A stretch of 5,198 nt of DNA from an uncultured Lachnospiraceae bacterium (GCA_947631075.1 CANRJU010000205.1:1-5198); one strand, 5' to 3'; counted from the first letter of the stretch, positions 1 through 5,198 are shown. A program made the numbers and translations. The notes: generated from the letters alone by a model not told the origin.

Positions 1-1
1 G

Positions 2-136
2 CTGGGAGAGACGGTAGACCAGATCTCAGAGGACCAGATTACGGTGTCGCTGTTCCGCGATACATATCCCAGAAGGCTGTTCAAGGCTCTGGAGGAATCC
101 GAACGGACGATTACGCAGCCGTATCCGGGAATATAA
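2..136 (+). CDS. 3' end of an unrecognised gene (5' end outside window)
   Basis: An open frame runs in from the left edge for 44 codons and stops at TAA 134-136. The visible C-terminus is charged and mostly hydrophilic, with the segment RDTYPRRLFKALEESE and a final QPYPGI. I do not recognise the family. The composition, lack of internal stops and the terminator-like hairpins starting directly after the stop codon all suggest a real gene end rather than a chance frame. No membrane segment or catalytic motif is visible in this short piece. It could be a gene tail unrelated to everything downstream. Confidence 0.5.
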   Translation: MGETVDQISEDQITVSLFRDTYPRRLFKALEESERTITQPYPGI

Positions 137-170
137 TGTGAAAAATAAGCTCGATAGCTTATTTTTCACA
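137..170 (+). repeat. Perfect 15-bp inverted repeat directly after stop codon (hairpin 1)
   Basis: The arm TGTGAAAAATAAGCT (137-151) is followed by the loop CGAT and its exact reverse complement (156-170). The left arm starts on the base after the TAA of the upstream gene. The stem is AT-rich and is not followed by a free T-run, so it is a poor terminator by itself. It may act with hairpin 2, protect the mRNA 3' end, or be part of a repeat family. Confidence 0.75.
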
Positions 171-172
171 TG

Positions 173-217
173 ACTATTTGTGAGAAGAACTTTCGTTTCT
201 TCTCACAAATAGTTTTT
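173..217 (+). terminator. Intrinsic terminator-like hairpin with T-tract (hairpin 2)
   Basis: The arm ACTATTTGTGAGAAGAA (173-189) pairs perfectly over 17 bp with 197-213 across a 7-nt loop (CTTTCGT). A run of five T follows (213-217). This fits a Rho-independent terminator on the + strand for the gene ending at 136. The T-run is short and the stem base is AT-rich, so efficiency is uncertain. No comparable T-tract exists on the - strand side. Confidence 0.65.
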
Positions 218-224
218 GATGGCA

Positions 225-255
225 GATGAGAAACTGCATACGCAGTTTTCTCATC
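225..255 (+). repeat. Near-perfect inverted repeat (hairpin 3)
   Basis: The arm GATGAGAAACTGC (225-237) pairs with GCAGTTTTCTCATC (242-255) around the loop ATAC, with one bulged T. It is the third hairpin in 120 bp and shares a GAGAA-rich arm with hairpin 2 (TGTGAGAAGAA versus GATGAGAAAC). No T-run follows. It ends shortly before the remnant gene frame opens at 270. Confidence 0.65.
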
Positions 256-269
256 GCCCCGTCGCGTAA

Positions 270-737
270 ACGCTCCGGAATGAGGTATACTATGTAAAAG
301 GGCATCTGCAGTTTGATACGCAGATTGTCGTCATCAGCCAGCTGACTGCGGATAGGCACAGCGCATTGAGGGTTCTGTCTAATCATGCAAAGGAAGCGGA
401 TGTGCGTAGATTTCTTACAGAATCGGCTGCGTTAAAAAAGCAGGGAGACAGGCATAATATTGATGCGATACTTCAGGTCAGTGTTCAGGCAAATGGGGAG
501 CTGTATGGGAAGATAAGGAGGGATGATAATATGAGTCCGGCATTTGAAGAACTTATGCAAGATGTAATTGAAGAGAAAGTGGAGAAAGCTAGGCTGGAGG
601 CTACCCGAAAAGCCAGACTGGAAGCGATTGTCAACATGATGAAGAATCTGAACTATACGGAAGAGAAGGCCATGGACACGCTCGAAATCCCGGCTGAGGA
701 AAGAAGCATGTACATGGTGTGGCTCACTAAGATCTAA
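270..737 (+). pseudogene. 5'-truncated remnant, Rpn-like / PD-(D/E)XK nuclease-family transposase C-terminal part
   Basis: The frame is open from just after a stop at 267-269 to TAA 735-737. The best formal start is TTG 366, giving 123 aa with no good ribosome binding site. The same frame before it still reads like protein (VYYVKGHLQFDTQIVVISQL, then TADRHSALRVLSNHAKEADV), so I place the remnant edge near 270. Seen: a HAKEADVRRFL segment, a QGDRHNIDAILQVSVQAN segment, a charged stretch with a KARLEATR/KARLEAIV repeat (585-632), and a final helix pair NLNYTEEKAMDTLEIPAEER. From memory, this order resembles the C-terminal half of Rpn-like proteins in Lachnospiraceae. Those are putative recombination-promoting nucleases whose catalytic PD-(D/E)XK core lies N-terminal to this part. 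That core is absent, so the product is probably non-functional. A short expressed protein is possible, and the family match rests on recollection, not a search. Confidence 0.5.
585..632 (+). repeat. 24-bp imperfect tandem repeat inside the remnant gene
   Basis: Two 24-bp units (585-608 and 609-632) encode KARLEATR and KARLEAIV. Charged, repetitive, coiled-coil-like tracts of this kind are common before the C-terminal helices of Rpn-like proteins and may expand by slippage. Confidence 0.45.
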
Positions 738-770
738 TTAAAATTTCACGGTCATCAGAGGATTAATATG

Positions 771-803
771 AAAATGAGGCAGGCGGTAGTCTGTCTTATT
801 TTT
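771..803 (+). terminator. Probable intrinsic terminator after the remnant gene
   Basis: The arm AAAATGAGGCAG (771-782) pairs over 12 bp, two of them G-U in RNA, with 791-802 around an 8-nt loop (GCGGTAGT). The descending arm ends in TTTTT (799-803). It lies 33 nt beyond the stop at 737 and upstream of the next promoter, where a terminator is expected. The wobble pairs lower confidence. Confidence 0.5.
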
Positions 804-877
804 ATGCTTAAAAACATCAAAAATGTATTTAGTAAATGGAATATAAAGACAATTTTATCCTCATCAAAATAAATACA

Positions 878-906
878 TTGACAGATGATGTACAATAAGA
901 TATAAT
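878..906 (+). promoter_or_regulatory. Perfect consensus sigma-A promoter for the small lipoprotein gene
   Basis: TTGACA (878-883), a 17-bp spacer and TATAAT (901-906) match the vegetative consensus at every position. Transcription should begin near 913, giving a leader of about 60 nt before ATG 974. The flanking DNA is AT-rich. Constitutive, strong expression is inferred unless an operator not visible to me overlaps it. Confidence 0.88.
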
Positions 907-958
907 GTATATAAAATCCGACGGATGTGTAATGGAAGTGGGAATTTATGCGGATGAA

Positions 959-965
959 AGGAAGG
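959..965 (+). promoter_or_regulatory. Ribosome binding site that sets the start at 974
   Basis: AGGAAGG ends 8 nt before ATG 974. The in-frame ATG at 905 lies inside the -10 box and so cannot be in the mRNA. The in-frame ATG at 932 lacks a comparable site and would place residues ahead of the signal peptide. Confidence 0.75.
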
Positions 966-973
966 TGTTGGAT

Positions 974-1462
974 ATGAAAAGAAATATCACATGGAGAAAA
1001 TGTGCCGCTGTGGCGGCTGTTCTGGGACTTGTCCTGCTGGCAGGATGTAACGGGGGAGCAGAGAGCGGGAAGAAGGAGGCGGAGGTTCCGGGGGCTTCCG
1101 CAGATGCGGGCGGAGGGAACGCTTCCGCGGATGACGGGGCTGCCGTGGATGTGGAGTACGAGGAAATCAGCCGGAAGGTGACGGCCAATTACTCCTGTCA
1201 GGACGCCACAGGCGAGACAATCTATGGCAGCCAGATGAAGTGCGAGCTGGAGCTGAAGGAGGAGGCGGATGAGAGGACGATGCTTCTGCTGGCGGACCAG
1301 TGCGCGAGAGAAGCCGGGGAAGAGCAGGGGAATGACGTCATTGAGATTAAAGCCGTGTTTAAGCTGCCGGACAAGACAGAGAAGAAATATCTGCTGCGGG
1401 GCAAAAACAGGGAGAGCCTGGTAAAAGACAGCGGCGAGTGCGAGGACTGGAGGGAGGATTAG
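974..1462 (+). CDS. Small secreted lipoprotein of unknown function (162 aa)
   Basis: The start at ATG 974 gives a textbook lipoprotein signal: basic MKRNITWRK, a hydrophobic core at about residues 10-22, and lipobox LAGC with Cys25 as the lipidation site. Residues 26-58 are a Gly/Ala/Ser/Glu/Asp-rich flexible linker, as usual for membrane-tethered lipoproteins of Gram-positives. A compact acidic domain of about 100 residues follows (about 60-162). It has four cysteines (75, 90, 110, 156) that could form two disulfides outside the cell, and strand-like segments such as DVIEIKAVFKLP. I do not recognise the domain. The gene has its own consensus promoter and no clear terminator after it, so some read-through into the lipoprotein-ABC transporter genes downstream is possible. 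An accessory role for that transporter is only an inference from position. It should be processed by Lgt and LspA and sit on the outer face of the membrane. Confidence 0.85.
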   Translation: MKRNITWRKCAAVAAVLGLVLLAGCNGGAESGKKEAEVPGASADAGGGNASADDGAAVDVEYEEISRKVTANYSCQDATGETIYGSQMKCELELKEEADERTMLLLADQCAREAGEEQGNDVIEIKAVFKLPDKTEKKYLLRGKNRESLVKDSGECEDWRED

Positions 1463-1510
1463 AAAACAATAAATATTTTTAAATTAAAAAAATAAATAAA
1501 AAAAATTGTT
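1463..1510 (+). other. A-rich, nearly pure A/T tract upstream of the lipoprotein-ABC operon
   Basis: These 48 bases contain only one C and one G and several A-runs of four to eight. No GC stem precedes a T-run, so this is not an intrinsic terminator for the gene ending at 1462. Its position before the candidate promoter suggests curved DNA or an UP-like element; that is inference. Confidence 0.4.
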
Positions 1511-1514
1511 ACTT

Positions 1515-1542
1515 TTTGCCGGGTTCCATCGTTTTATATAGT
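1515..1542 (+). promoter_or_regulatory. Weak candidate promoter for the lipoprotein-ABC operon
   Basis: TTTGCC (1515-1520) and TATAGT (1537-1542), with an overlapping TATATA at 1535-1540, are separated by 16 bp. The match to the -35 consensus is poor, which would suit a regulated or activator-dependent promoter. If used, transcription starts near 1549 and the 18-bp dyad array lies in the leader. An alternative -35, TTGTTA at 1506, is too far away. Confidence 0.35.
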
Positions 1543-1570
1543 GAAGGAAATAAAATTCAAGAGTGTAGGA

Positions 1571-1630
1571 AAGAACTACGTTTACATTGTGAACGTAGTT
1601 CACAATGTGAACATAGTTCACAACGTGAAT
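1571..1630 (+). promoter_or_regulatory. Array of three 18-bp repeats built on GTGAAC-N3-GTTCAC dyads: candidate operator or leader switch
   Basis: Three tandem 18-mers lie at 1577-1594 (TACGTTTACATTGTGAAC), 1595-1612 (GTAGTTCACAATGTGAAC) and 1613-1630 (ATAGTTCACAACGTGAAT). Read as dyads, they centre at 1578 (AAGAAC-TAC-GTTTAC, degenerate), 1596 (perfect 11-3-11, 1584-1608) and 1614 (perfect 7-3-7, 1606-1622), exactly 18 bp apart. The array ends 31 bp before ATG 1662. Regularly spaced dyads near a promoter are typical of operators bound cooperatively by a dimeric regulator. In RNA the same bases can also form alternative hairpins, for example 1573-1581 with 1593-1601 against 1584-1594 with 1598-1608. 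I cannot assign a regulator family, and no regulator gene is in the window. Confidence 0.6.
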
Positions 1631-1661
1631 ATTTGTTTTCGCTCAGAAATGGAGGGTCTAT

Positions 1662-2678
1662 ATGAAACGAAAGATTTTAATGGCATTACTAACGGCGGCG
1701 CTGTCTTTTTCGCTGTGCGGCTGCGGAGAAAAGGCGGATCATCCGGCGACGGATGGACAGGAGCAGGCGACTGCTGACAGCCCGGAGCAATCGGGCGCAG
1801 GAACGGAAGCGGAGGCACAGTCAGGGTCTGGGCAGAACACCGCGTCGGAAACACAGCCAGAGGCTGTGAAGAACACTGCGTCCGAGACACAGCCGGGAAG
1901 TCTGGAGGCGTGGTACAAGGAGGAGCACATCGAGCAGCGAGCGGAGTGGCTGAGCACGGAGACGAAATACAAAAAGGCGGTGGAGTACAAGGCGGTACAG
2001 GACGGCTCTGTCATGAGGGGTTGGCCGGGCGTGCAGGAGTTTTCATTGGTCACGCCGGAACTGACAGAAGCGGAGGTGCAGAAGACGGCGGCGTTTTATT
2101 TCCAGAATTTACGCGGGGAAAATGTCGTCCAGTATGAGGTGAAGGTCAAGGCGAAAGGGAAAATAAAGTACCATTATATTTTGCGCTACGGGGACAGGCA
2201 CCGGACTAAAATGCTCATTTACCCGGCGGACACCAAGACGATGGGAAAGAATTATGTGAAGGAAATCGACACGGACGATTGCGGCGAAAAGGCGGACGGC
2301 AACTACACGAAGCTCCGCTATGCTATGGAAAATGTGTCCTCCGAGCCGGAGACGCACACCCATCCCCAGCTGAAAAAGCAGGTCCGGGGAATTATAGAGA
2401 GAATTGTAATCACGCTGTTTGACGACGCGGGACCGGAAGAAATCGCAAAAATGGCGACGGCCGCCCTGCAGAAACATGTGGATGGGGATATCAAGGACGA
2501 TCCGGACAGCCGGGCCTCTTATCTGGGGAGCCGGGTATCCGTTGTGCAGTACGGGAAAACCATTGCGGAGAACCTGGTGTTTATTTGGGATGAAAATAAA
2601 GAAAATATGCTTCCCTATGATGAGAAGACAGGAAAGATTTTGACTGAAAAGGAATTAGCAGAAAAAATCGCGGATTAA
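1662..2678 (+). CDS. Secreted lipoprotein of unknown function encoded beside an ABC transporter (338 aa)
   Basis: ATG 1662 is preceded by GGAGGG (1651-1656) with a 5-nt gap. The protein begins MKRKILMALLTAALSFSLCGC: a basic start, a hydrophobic core and lipobox LCGC with Cys21 as the lipidation site. Residues 22-80 are a low-complexity Gln/Ser/Thr/Ala/Glu linker that includes two copies of NTASETQP (from residues 59 and 71). The domain from about 81 to 338 is hydrophilic and mixed alpha/beta. It has a helical EAWYKEEHIEQRAEWL stretch, Lys/Tyr-rich strands at about 157-185 (VKVKAKGKIKYHYILRYG), and a C-terminal half ending in helical KELAEKIAD. I do not recognise the fold. The permease gene begins 21 nt after the stop, so co-transcription is very likely. 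It is probably a surface-anchored partner of the permease or its cargo-handling subunit; substrate unknown. Expression may be controlled by the 18-bp dyad array just upstream. Confidence 0.87.
   Translation: MKRKILMALLTAALSFSLCGCGEKADHPATDGQEQATADSPEQSGAGTEAEAQSGSGQNTASETQPEAVKNTASETQPGSLEAWYKEEHIEQRAEWLSTETKYKKAVEYKAVQDGSVMRGWPGVQEFSLVTPELTEAEVQKTAAFYFQNLRGENVVQYEVKVKAKGKIKYHYILRYGDRHRTKMLIYPADTKTMGKNYVKEIDTDDCGEKADGNYTKLRYAMENVSSEPETHTHPQLKKQVRGIIERIVITLFDDAGPEEIAKMATAALQKHVDGDIKDDPDSRASYLGSRVSVVQYGKTIAENLVFIWDENKENMLPYDEKTGKILTEKELAEKIAD
1836..1907 (+). repeat. 36-bp tandem duplication in the lipoprotein linker
   Basis: Two 36-bp units (1836-1871, 1872-1907) encode NTASETQPEAVK and NTASETQPGSLE. 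The first eight residues are identical, while several codons differ at the third position, so the duplication is not very recent or the peptide is under selection. It lengthens the disordered spacer between the lipid anchor and the folded domain. Confidence 0.7.
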
Positions 2679-2681
2679 AAG

Positions 2682-2689
2682 AAGGGGGG
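2682..2689 (+). promoter_or_regulatory. Purine-rich ribosome binding site that decides the permease start
   Basis: AAGGGGGG ends 1 nt before the in-frame GTG at 2691, too close for normal initiation, but 10 nt before ATG 2700. ATG 2700 is therefore preferred; the alternative adds three residues (MTQ). Confidence 0.55.
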
Positions 2690-2699
2690 TGTGACGCAG

Positions 2700-4571
2700 A
2701 TGAAAAGAATCCTAAAGACATGCGACGCGGGAACCCTTCTTCTTGGGATAATCCTTGTGCTTCTCACGGTCAGCTCCCTGCTGATCGCCATGAACAGAAA
2801 CGGAAAAGAGCAGCTGGAAACGCGTCTTGAAAAATTTTATGAAAACAGGCAGGAACAGCTCGGTTTTACGGCGGTGGATGAGGAGTCAGAAGAAAAAGAC
2901 GATCCGATCCAGGAGATTTACGCGGTCATGATTTTCTCCTTTTTGCTGGCGTCTTTTTCGGGGCTGGGATTCTGGTTCCGGCACAAGGAAAAATCCCTGC
3001 AGGTGCGCCGGTCTCTGGGAGCCGGAAATGTCCGCGTGCTGGCGGGACTGTTGTGGTCTTTTCTGTCCCTCTGGGCGGGGACATGGCTCTTGGGCGTCAT
3101 TCTGGCGGAGGTGTTCCGGGTGCTCTGGAACCCCTATGGGCTGACGGGGCGGGATTATCTTCTGTCCGCCGCCATCACGCTCATTCCGGGGCTTGTCCTG
3201 CTCATATTTTATGGGGTGAGGCTGGCGGAAGGCAGGCTCCGGATGCAGTACCGCCCGCGGCGGCTGGGCGCTGTCAATCTGGTGATTATCCTGCAGTTCG
3301 TCTGCTTTTTCTGGCTCTTTTGCAAGGTATCCACCTATTACATCAACATCAACCGGAATACCTGGGTGCAAAATGCCAAGAACGGATACCAGTACTGCAC
3401 GCTGCACGAGGACTGGGACGAGGAGGACATCGGGGTGGATCCCGCCATGGCTGAAAATGTCAAGAAAGCGCTCGGACAGGTAAATGCGGAGGATGGATTT
3501 ACATACATGGCCGTCACCCGCAGCCAGAGCGTCAGCGTGGACCAGTCCGCCCTGAAGGAGCATTTCGGTGGAAAATCCTACGATGATTTTCTGTATCTCT
3601 CCCAGTATCCGGGATATTATGGAGAGCCGGGCCACGAGTCGGAATATGAAGTCGTCACGCAGGAGGGGATGGCGATGCTTTCCGTCTGCCAGATGGATCA
3701 AAACGCGGCGGAGCATTTTATCGGGAGAGCGGACGGGGGCAGGATGTTTACGGAAAAGGAGTACCGGCTGGGAATCCATGACAGGGAGATGCCGGTGATG
3801 CTGGGCGCCGCCTATAAGTCCTGCTATGAGGTGGGGGATGTGATAGATGTGAACTTTATAAAGCAGATGAAGGCGCGTGTGGTGGGATTTCTTCCGAAAA
3901 ACACCCTGTTCGTGACAGACGCCACGCTGGAGCAGCGGGGCGGGGAGCCTCAGACGCTGGATTACAGCATTATTATTCCCTACTTTGATGTGGAAGGGGC
4001 TCCGACGTCGCGGGAGGACGAGATGTTTCTGCAGATGAACTACTACAACCGGCTGCAGGGAACCCTGCTTTTTCCGGGAGACGCGACGGGCCGGGAGCTT
4101 TTGCGGGCGCAGCAGAGAATCAACGAAATCTACACTGCCAACGGTCTATATACGGTGAGCCCCATAAATGCCACGGAGGGCACGCGGCTCTTCATGAGGG
4201 AGACGCGGGAATCCGTGAACATCATTGCGAGTCTGCTGCTTTTAATGGCGCTGTTTGGCGTGTTCAGCCTGTGCGTCAGCATGGTGAACAAGCTGAATTA
4301 TAACATCGGCCGCTACGACGCGGTGCAGATCGTGAACGGAAGGCGTCTGTCGGGCATCGCTATCTGCTATGTGCTGGAGATACTGCTGCTCATAGCCGTT
4401 GCGGCGGGCATCACGGGACATGACATGCTTTCGCGGATACGGGATAATATCCAGTTTCTGTGGCTGCTCATGGCCATTGCGGGCATTGTGGCCGTGCCCT
4501 GCATCGCGGTAATCGGCGTGCGGCTGCGGGGAGTGGACATGGAGCAGCTGCTTAGGAGAAAGGAACGGTAG
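2700..4571 (+). CDS. FtsX/MacB-like ABC transporter permease (623 aa)
   Basis: This integral membrane subunit pairs with the ATPase encoded next. Hydrophobic segments lie at about residues 11-31, 73-92, 114-137, 154-173, 192-211, 507-528, 552-570 and 584-606, suggesting eight membrane spans. The first unit (spans 1-4) has only a 40-residue acidic outer loop and a cytoplasmic RRSLGAGNVRVL motif, close to the LRxLGAsxxxVl coupling element of FtsX-like permeases. The second unit (spans 5-8) carries an outer domain of about 290 residues (about 212-505) with a VVGFLPKNTLFVTD segment, and a matching cytoplasmic RYDAVQIVNGRRLSGI after span 6. This looks like a duplicated FtsX fold, longer than four-span MacB or LolC and shorter than ten-span BceB. 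By family analogy it would transmit ATP-driven motion to the outer domain rather than open a classical channel. The gene lies 21 nt after a lipoprotein gene and 80 nt before the ATPase. Substrate is unknown; peptide or lipoprotein handling and envelope control are options. Confidence 0.82.
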   Translation: MKRILKTCDAGTLLLGIILVLLTVSSLLIAMNRNGKEQLETRLEKFYENRQEQLGFTAVDEESEEKDDPIQEIYAVMIFSFLLASFSGLGFWFRHKEKSLQVRRSLGAGNVRVLAGLLWSFLSLWAGTWLLGVILAEVFRVLWNPYGLTGRDYLLSAAITLIPGLVLLIFYGVRLAEGRLRMQYRPRRLGAVNLVIILQFVCFFWLFCKVSTYYININRNTWVQNAKNGYQYCTLHEDWDEEDIGVDPAMAENVKKALGQVNAEDGFTYMAVTRSQSVSVDQSALKEHFGGKSYDDFLYLSQYPGYYGEPGHESEYEVVTQEGMAMLSVCQMDQNAAEHFIGRADGGRMFTEKEYRLGIHDREMPVMLGAAYKSCYEVGDVIDVNFIKQMKARVVGFLPKNTLFVTDATLEQRGGEPQTLDYSIIIPYFDVEGAPTSREDEMFLQMNYYNRLQGTLLFPGDATGRELLRAQQRINEIYTANGLYTVSPINATEGTRLFMRETRESVNIIASLLLLMALFGVFSLCVSMVNKLNYNIGRYDAVQIVNGRRLSGIAICYVLEILLLIAVAAGITGHDMLSRIRDNIQFLWLLMAIAGIVAVPCIAVIGVRLRGVDMEQLLRRKER

Positions 4572-4651
4572 ACAAATAATAAAAGGTGGGGCGTTGAAAG
4601 GTTTACATAGCGCGGGAGACCGGAAAATGAGAAAATAAGGAGGATTAGAAA

Positions 4652-5198
4652 ATGGCAATTATAGAATTAAAGGATATAAAGAAGGATTTCGGCCGGGGAG
4701 ACGGCACGGTCCACGCCCTCCGGGGGGCGAGCCTGGCAATCGGGGAAAATGAAATGGTGGCTATCATGGGCGCCAGCGGTTCCGGCAAGTCCACGCTGCT
4801 CAATATCATGGGCGGCCTTATGGGGATGGACGAGGGCGAGTACCAGTACCGTGGCAGGGTGCAGGATTTCCACAGGCAGAAAAATCTGGTGCGCTTCCGG
4901 CGGGACCAGGTGGGATTTGTGGTACAGTACTTTGCCCTGATCGGGGAGATGAATGTATTTAAGAACGTGGCGCTTCCGCTGCGCTATCAGGGGTGCTCCC
5001 GGCGGGAAATCCGGCGGCGGGTGGAGGAAATACTGGATGAGCTGGGACTGTCGGACAAGAAGCATGCCTACCCGGACGAGCTGTCCGGCGGCCAGCAGCA
5101 GCGCGTGGCCATTGCCCGCGCGCTGGTAAAGGATCCGTCGCTGATCCTTGCGGACGAGCCGACCGGGGCGCTGGATCAGAAGACGGGCAGCGAGGTGA
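4652..5198 (+). CDS. ABC transporter ATPase, MacB/LolD type (3' end outside window)
   Basis: ATG 4652 follows a strong TAAGGAGG (4636-4643) at 8 nt. The 182 codons visible contain the ATP-binding core in order: Walker A GASGSGKST (residues 40-48), Q-loop Gln92 in VGFVVQYF, signature LSGGQ (144-148) with QQRVAIARAL, Walker B LILADE (164-169) and D-loop GALD (172-175). All key residues seen so far are intact. The H-loop histidine, expected near residue 200, lies beyond the window. The spacing of motifs and the phrases MGASGSGKSTLLNIMGGL and ADEPTGALD are typical of the MacB/LolD/FtsE-like group that powers FtsX-type permeases by ATP hydrolysis at the inner face of the membrane. It is surely the partner of the permease just upstream. 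In this operon the ATPase follows the permease, whereas in many BceAB-type pairs the ATPase gene comes first. The frame is open at the edge with no sign of truncation. Confidence 0.95.
   Translation, partial: MAIIELKDIKKDFGRGDGTVHALRGASLAIGENEMVAIMGASGSGKSTLLNIMGGLMGMDEGEYQYRGRVQDFHRQKNLVRFRRDQVGFVVQYFALIGEMNVFKNVALPLRYQGCSRREIRRRVEEILDELGLSDKKHAYPDELSGGQQQRVAIARALVKDPSLILADEPTGALDQKTGSEV

Noticed and set aside
174..386. 70-codon frame on the - strand across the hairpins and remnant gene
   Set aside because: It reads through two hairpins and the opposite strand of the Rpn-like remnant; the Arg/Lys-rich product is a shadow of those structures.
768..872. 34-residue small frame (ATG 768) with a modest AGAGG upstream
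   Set aside because: It overlaps the probable terminator hairpin at 771-803, has no promoter of its own and no recognisable feature beyond a short hydrophobic stretch. A real small peptide cannot be excluded, but support is too thin.
905..973. N-terminal extension of the small lipoprotein from ATG 905 or 932
   Set aside because: ATG 905 lies inside the perfect -10 box, upstream of any transcript start. ATG 932 lacks a good ribosome binding site and would put residues in front of a complete signal peptide starting at 974.
1463..1505. Terminator after the small lipoprotein gene
   Set aside because: The stretch has T- and A-runs but no GC-containing stem; the only pairing is weak A/T complementarity.
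1571..1630. CRISPR array
   Set aside because: The 18-bp units are directly abutting with no unique spacers, and no cas genes are present.
1541..1777. 78-codon frame through the dyad array encoding a VHNVNI repeat peptide
   Set aside because: It is the translation of the 18-bp DNA repeats, has no ribosome binding site, and overlaps the well-supported lipoprotein start at 1662 in another frame.
2886..3779. 297-codon open frame on the - strand
   Set aside because: It lies wholly within the permease gene, is rich in Pro/Arg/His/Gln as expected from an antisense shadow of GC-rich coding DNA, and has no start context.
4667..5065. 132-codon open frame on the - strand
   Set aside because: It is antisense to the ATPase gene, whose Walker A, Q-loop and signature motifs are unmistakable on the + strand.

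Overview
The window looks like chromosomal DNA from a Gram-positive Firmicute, most likely of the Lachnospiraceae/Clostridia type. This is inferred from strong AGGAGG-type ribosome binding sites, a consensus sigma-A promoter, very AT-rich intergenic DNA beside GC-richer genes, two secreted lipoproteins with Gram-positive-style signal peptides, and a protein remnant of a kind common in that family. No species is claimed. All supported genes are on the + strand.

Bases 1-740 hold debris-like accessory DNA. The 3' end of an unrecognised gene stops at 136. Three long hairpins follow back to back (137-170, 173-213, 225-255), the second with a T-tract like an intrinsic terminator. Next comes a gene remnant (about 270-737) that resembles the C-terminal part of Rpn-like / PD-(D/E)XK nuclease-family transposase proteins and lacks its N-terminal part. 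A probable terminator (771-803) closes this section.

Bases 878-1462 hold a small lipoprotein gene with a perfect TTGACA-N17-TATAAT promoter. The start is placed at 974; the longer frame from 905 would begin inside the -10 box. An AT-rich, gene-free stretch (1463-1661) follows. It carries a weak candidate promoter and a striking array of three 18-bp repeats, each built round a GTGAAC-N3-GTTCAC dyad, just upstream of the next gene.

Bases 1662-5198 form a likely operon: a second, larger lipoprotein (338 aa), an FtsX/MacB-like ABC permease with about eight membrane segments and a roughly 290-residue outer domain, and a MacB/LolD-type ATPase cut by the window end. The ATPase would power the permease by mechanotransmission (type VII ABC architecture), and the lipoprotein would sit on the outer face of the membrane beside it. 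The first lipoprotein may belong to the same system, but it has its own promoter. The substrate cannot be read from the sequence. The dyad array is the best candidate for a regulatory switch of the operon.
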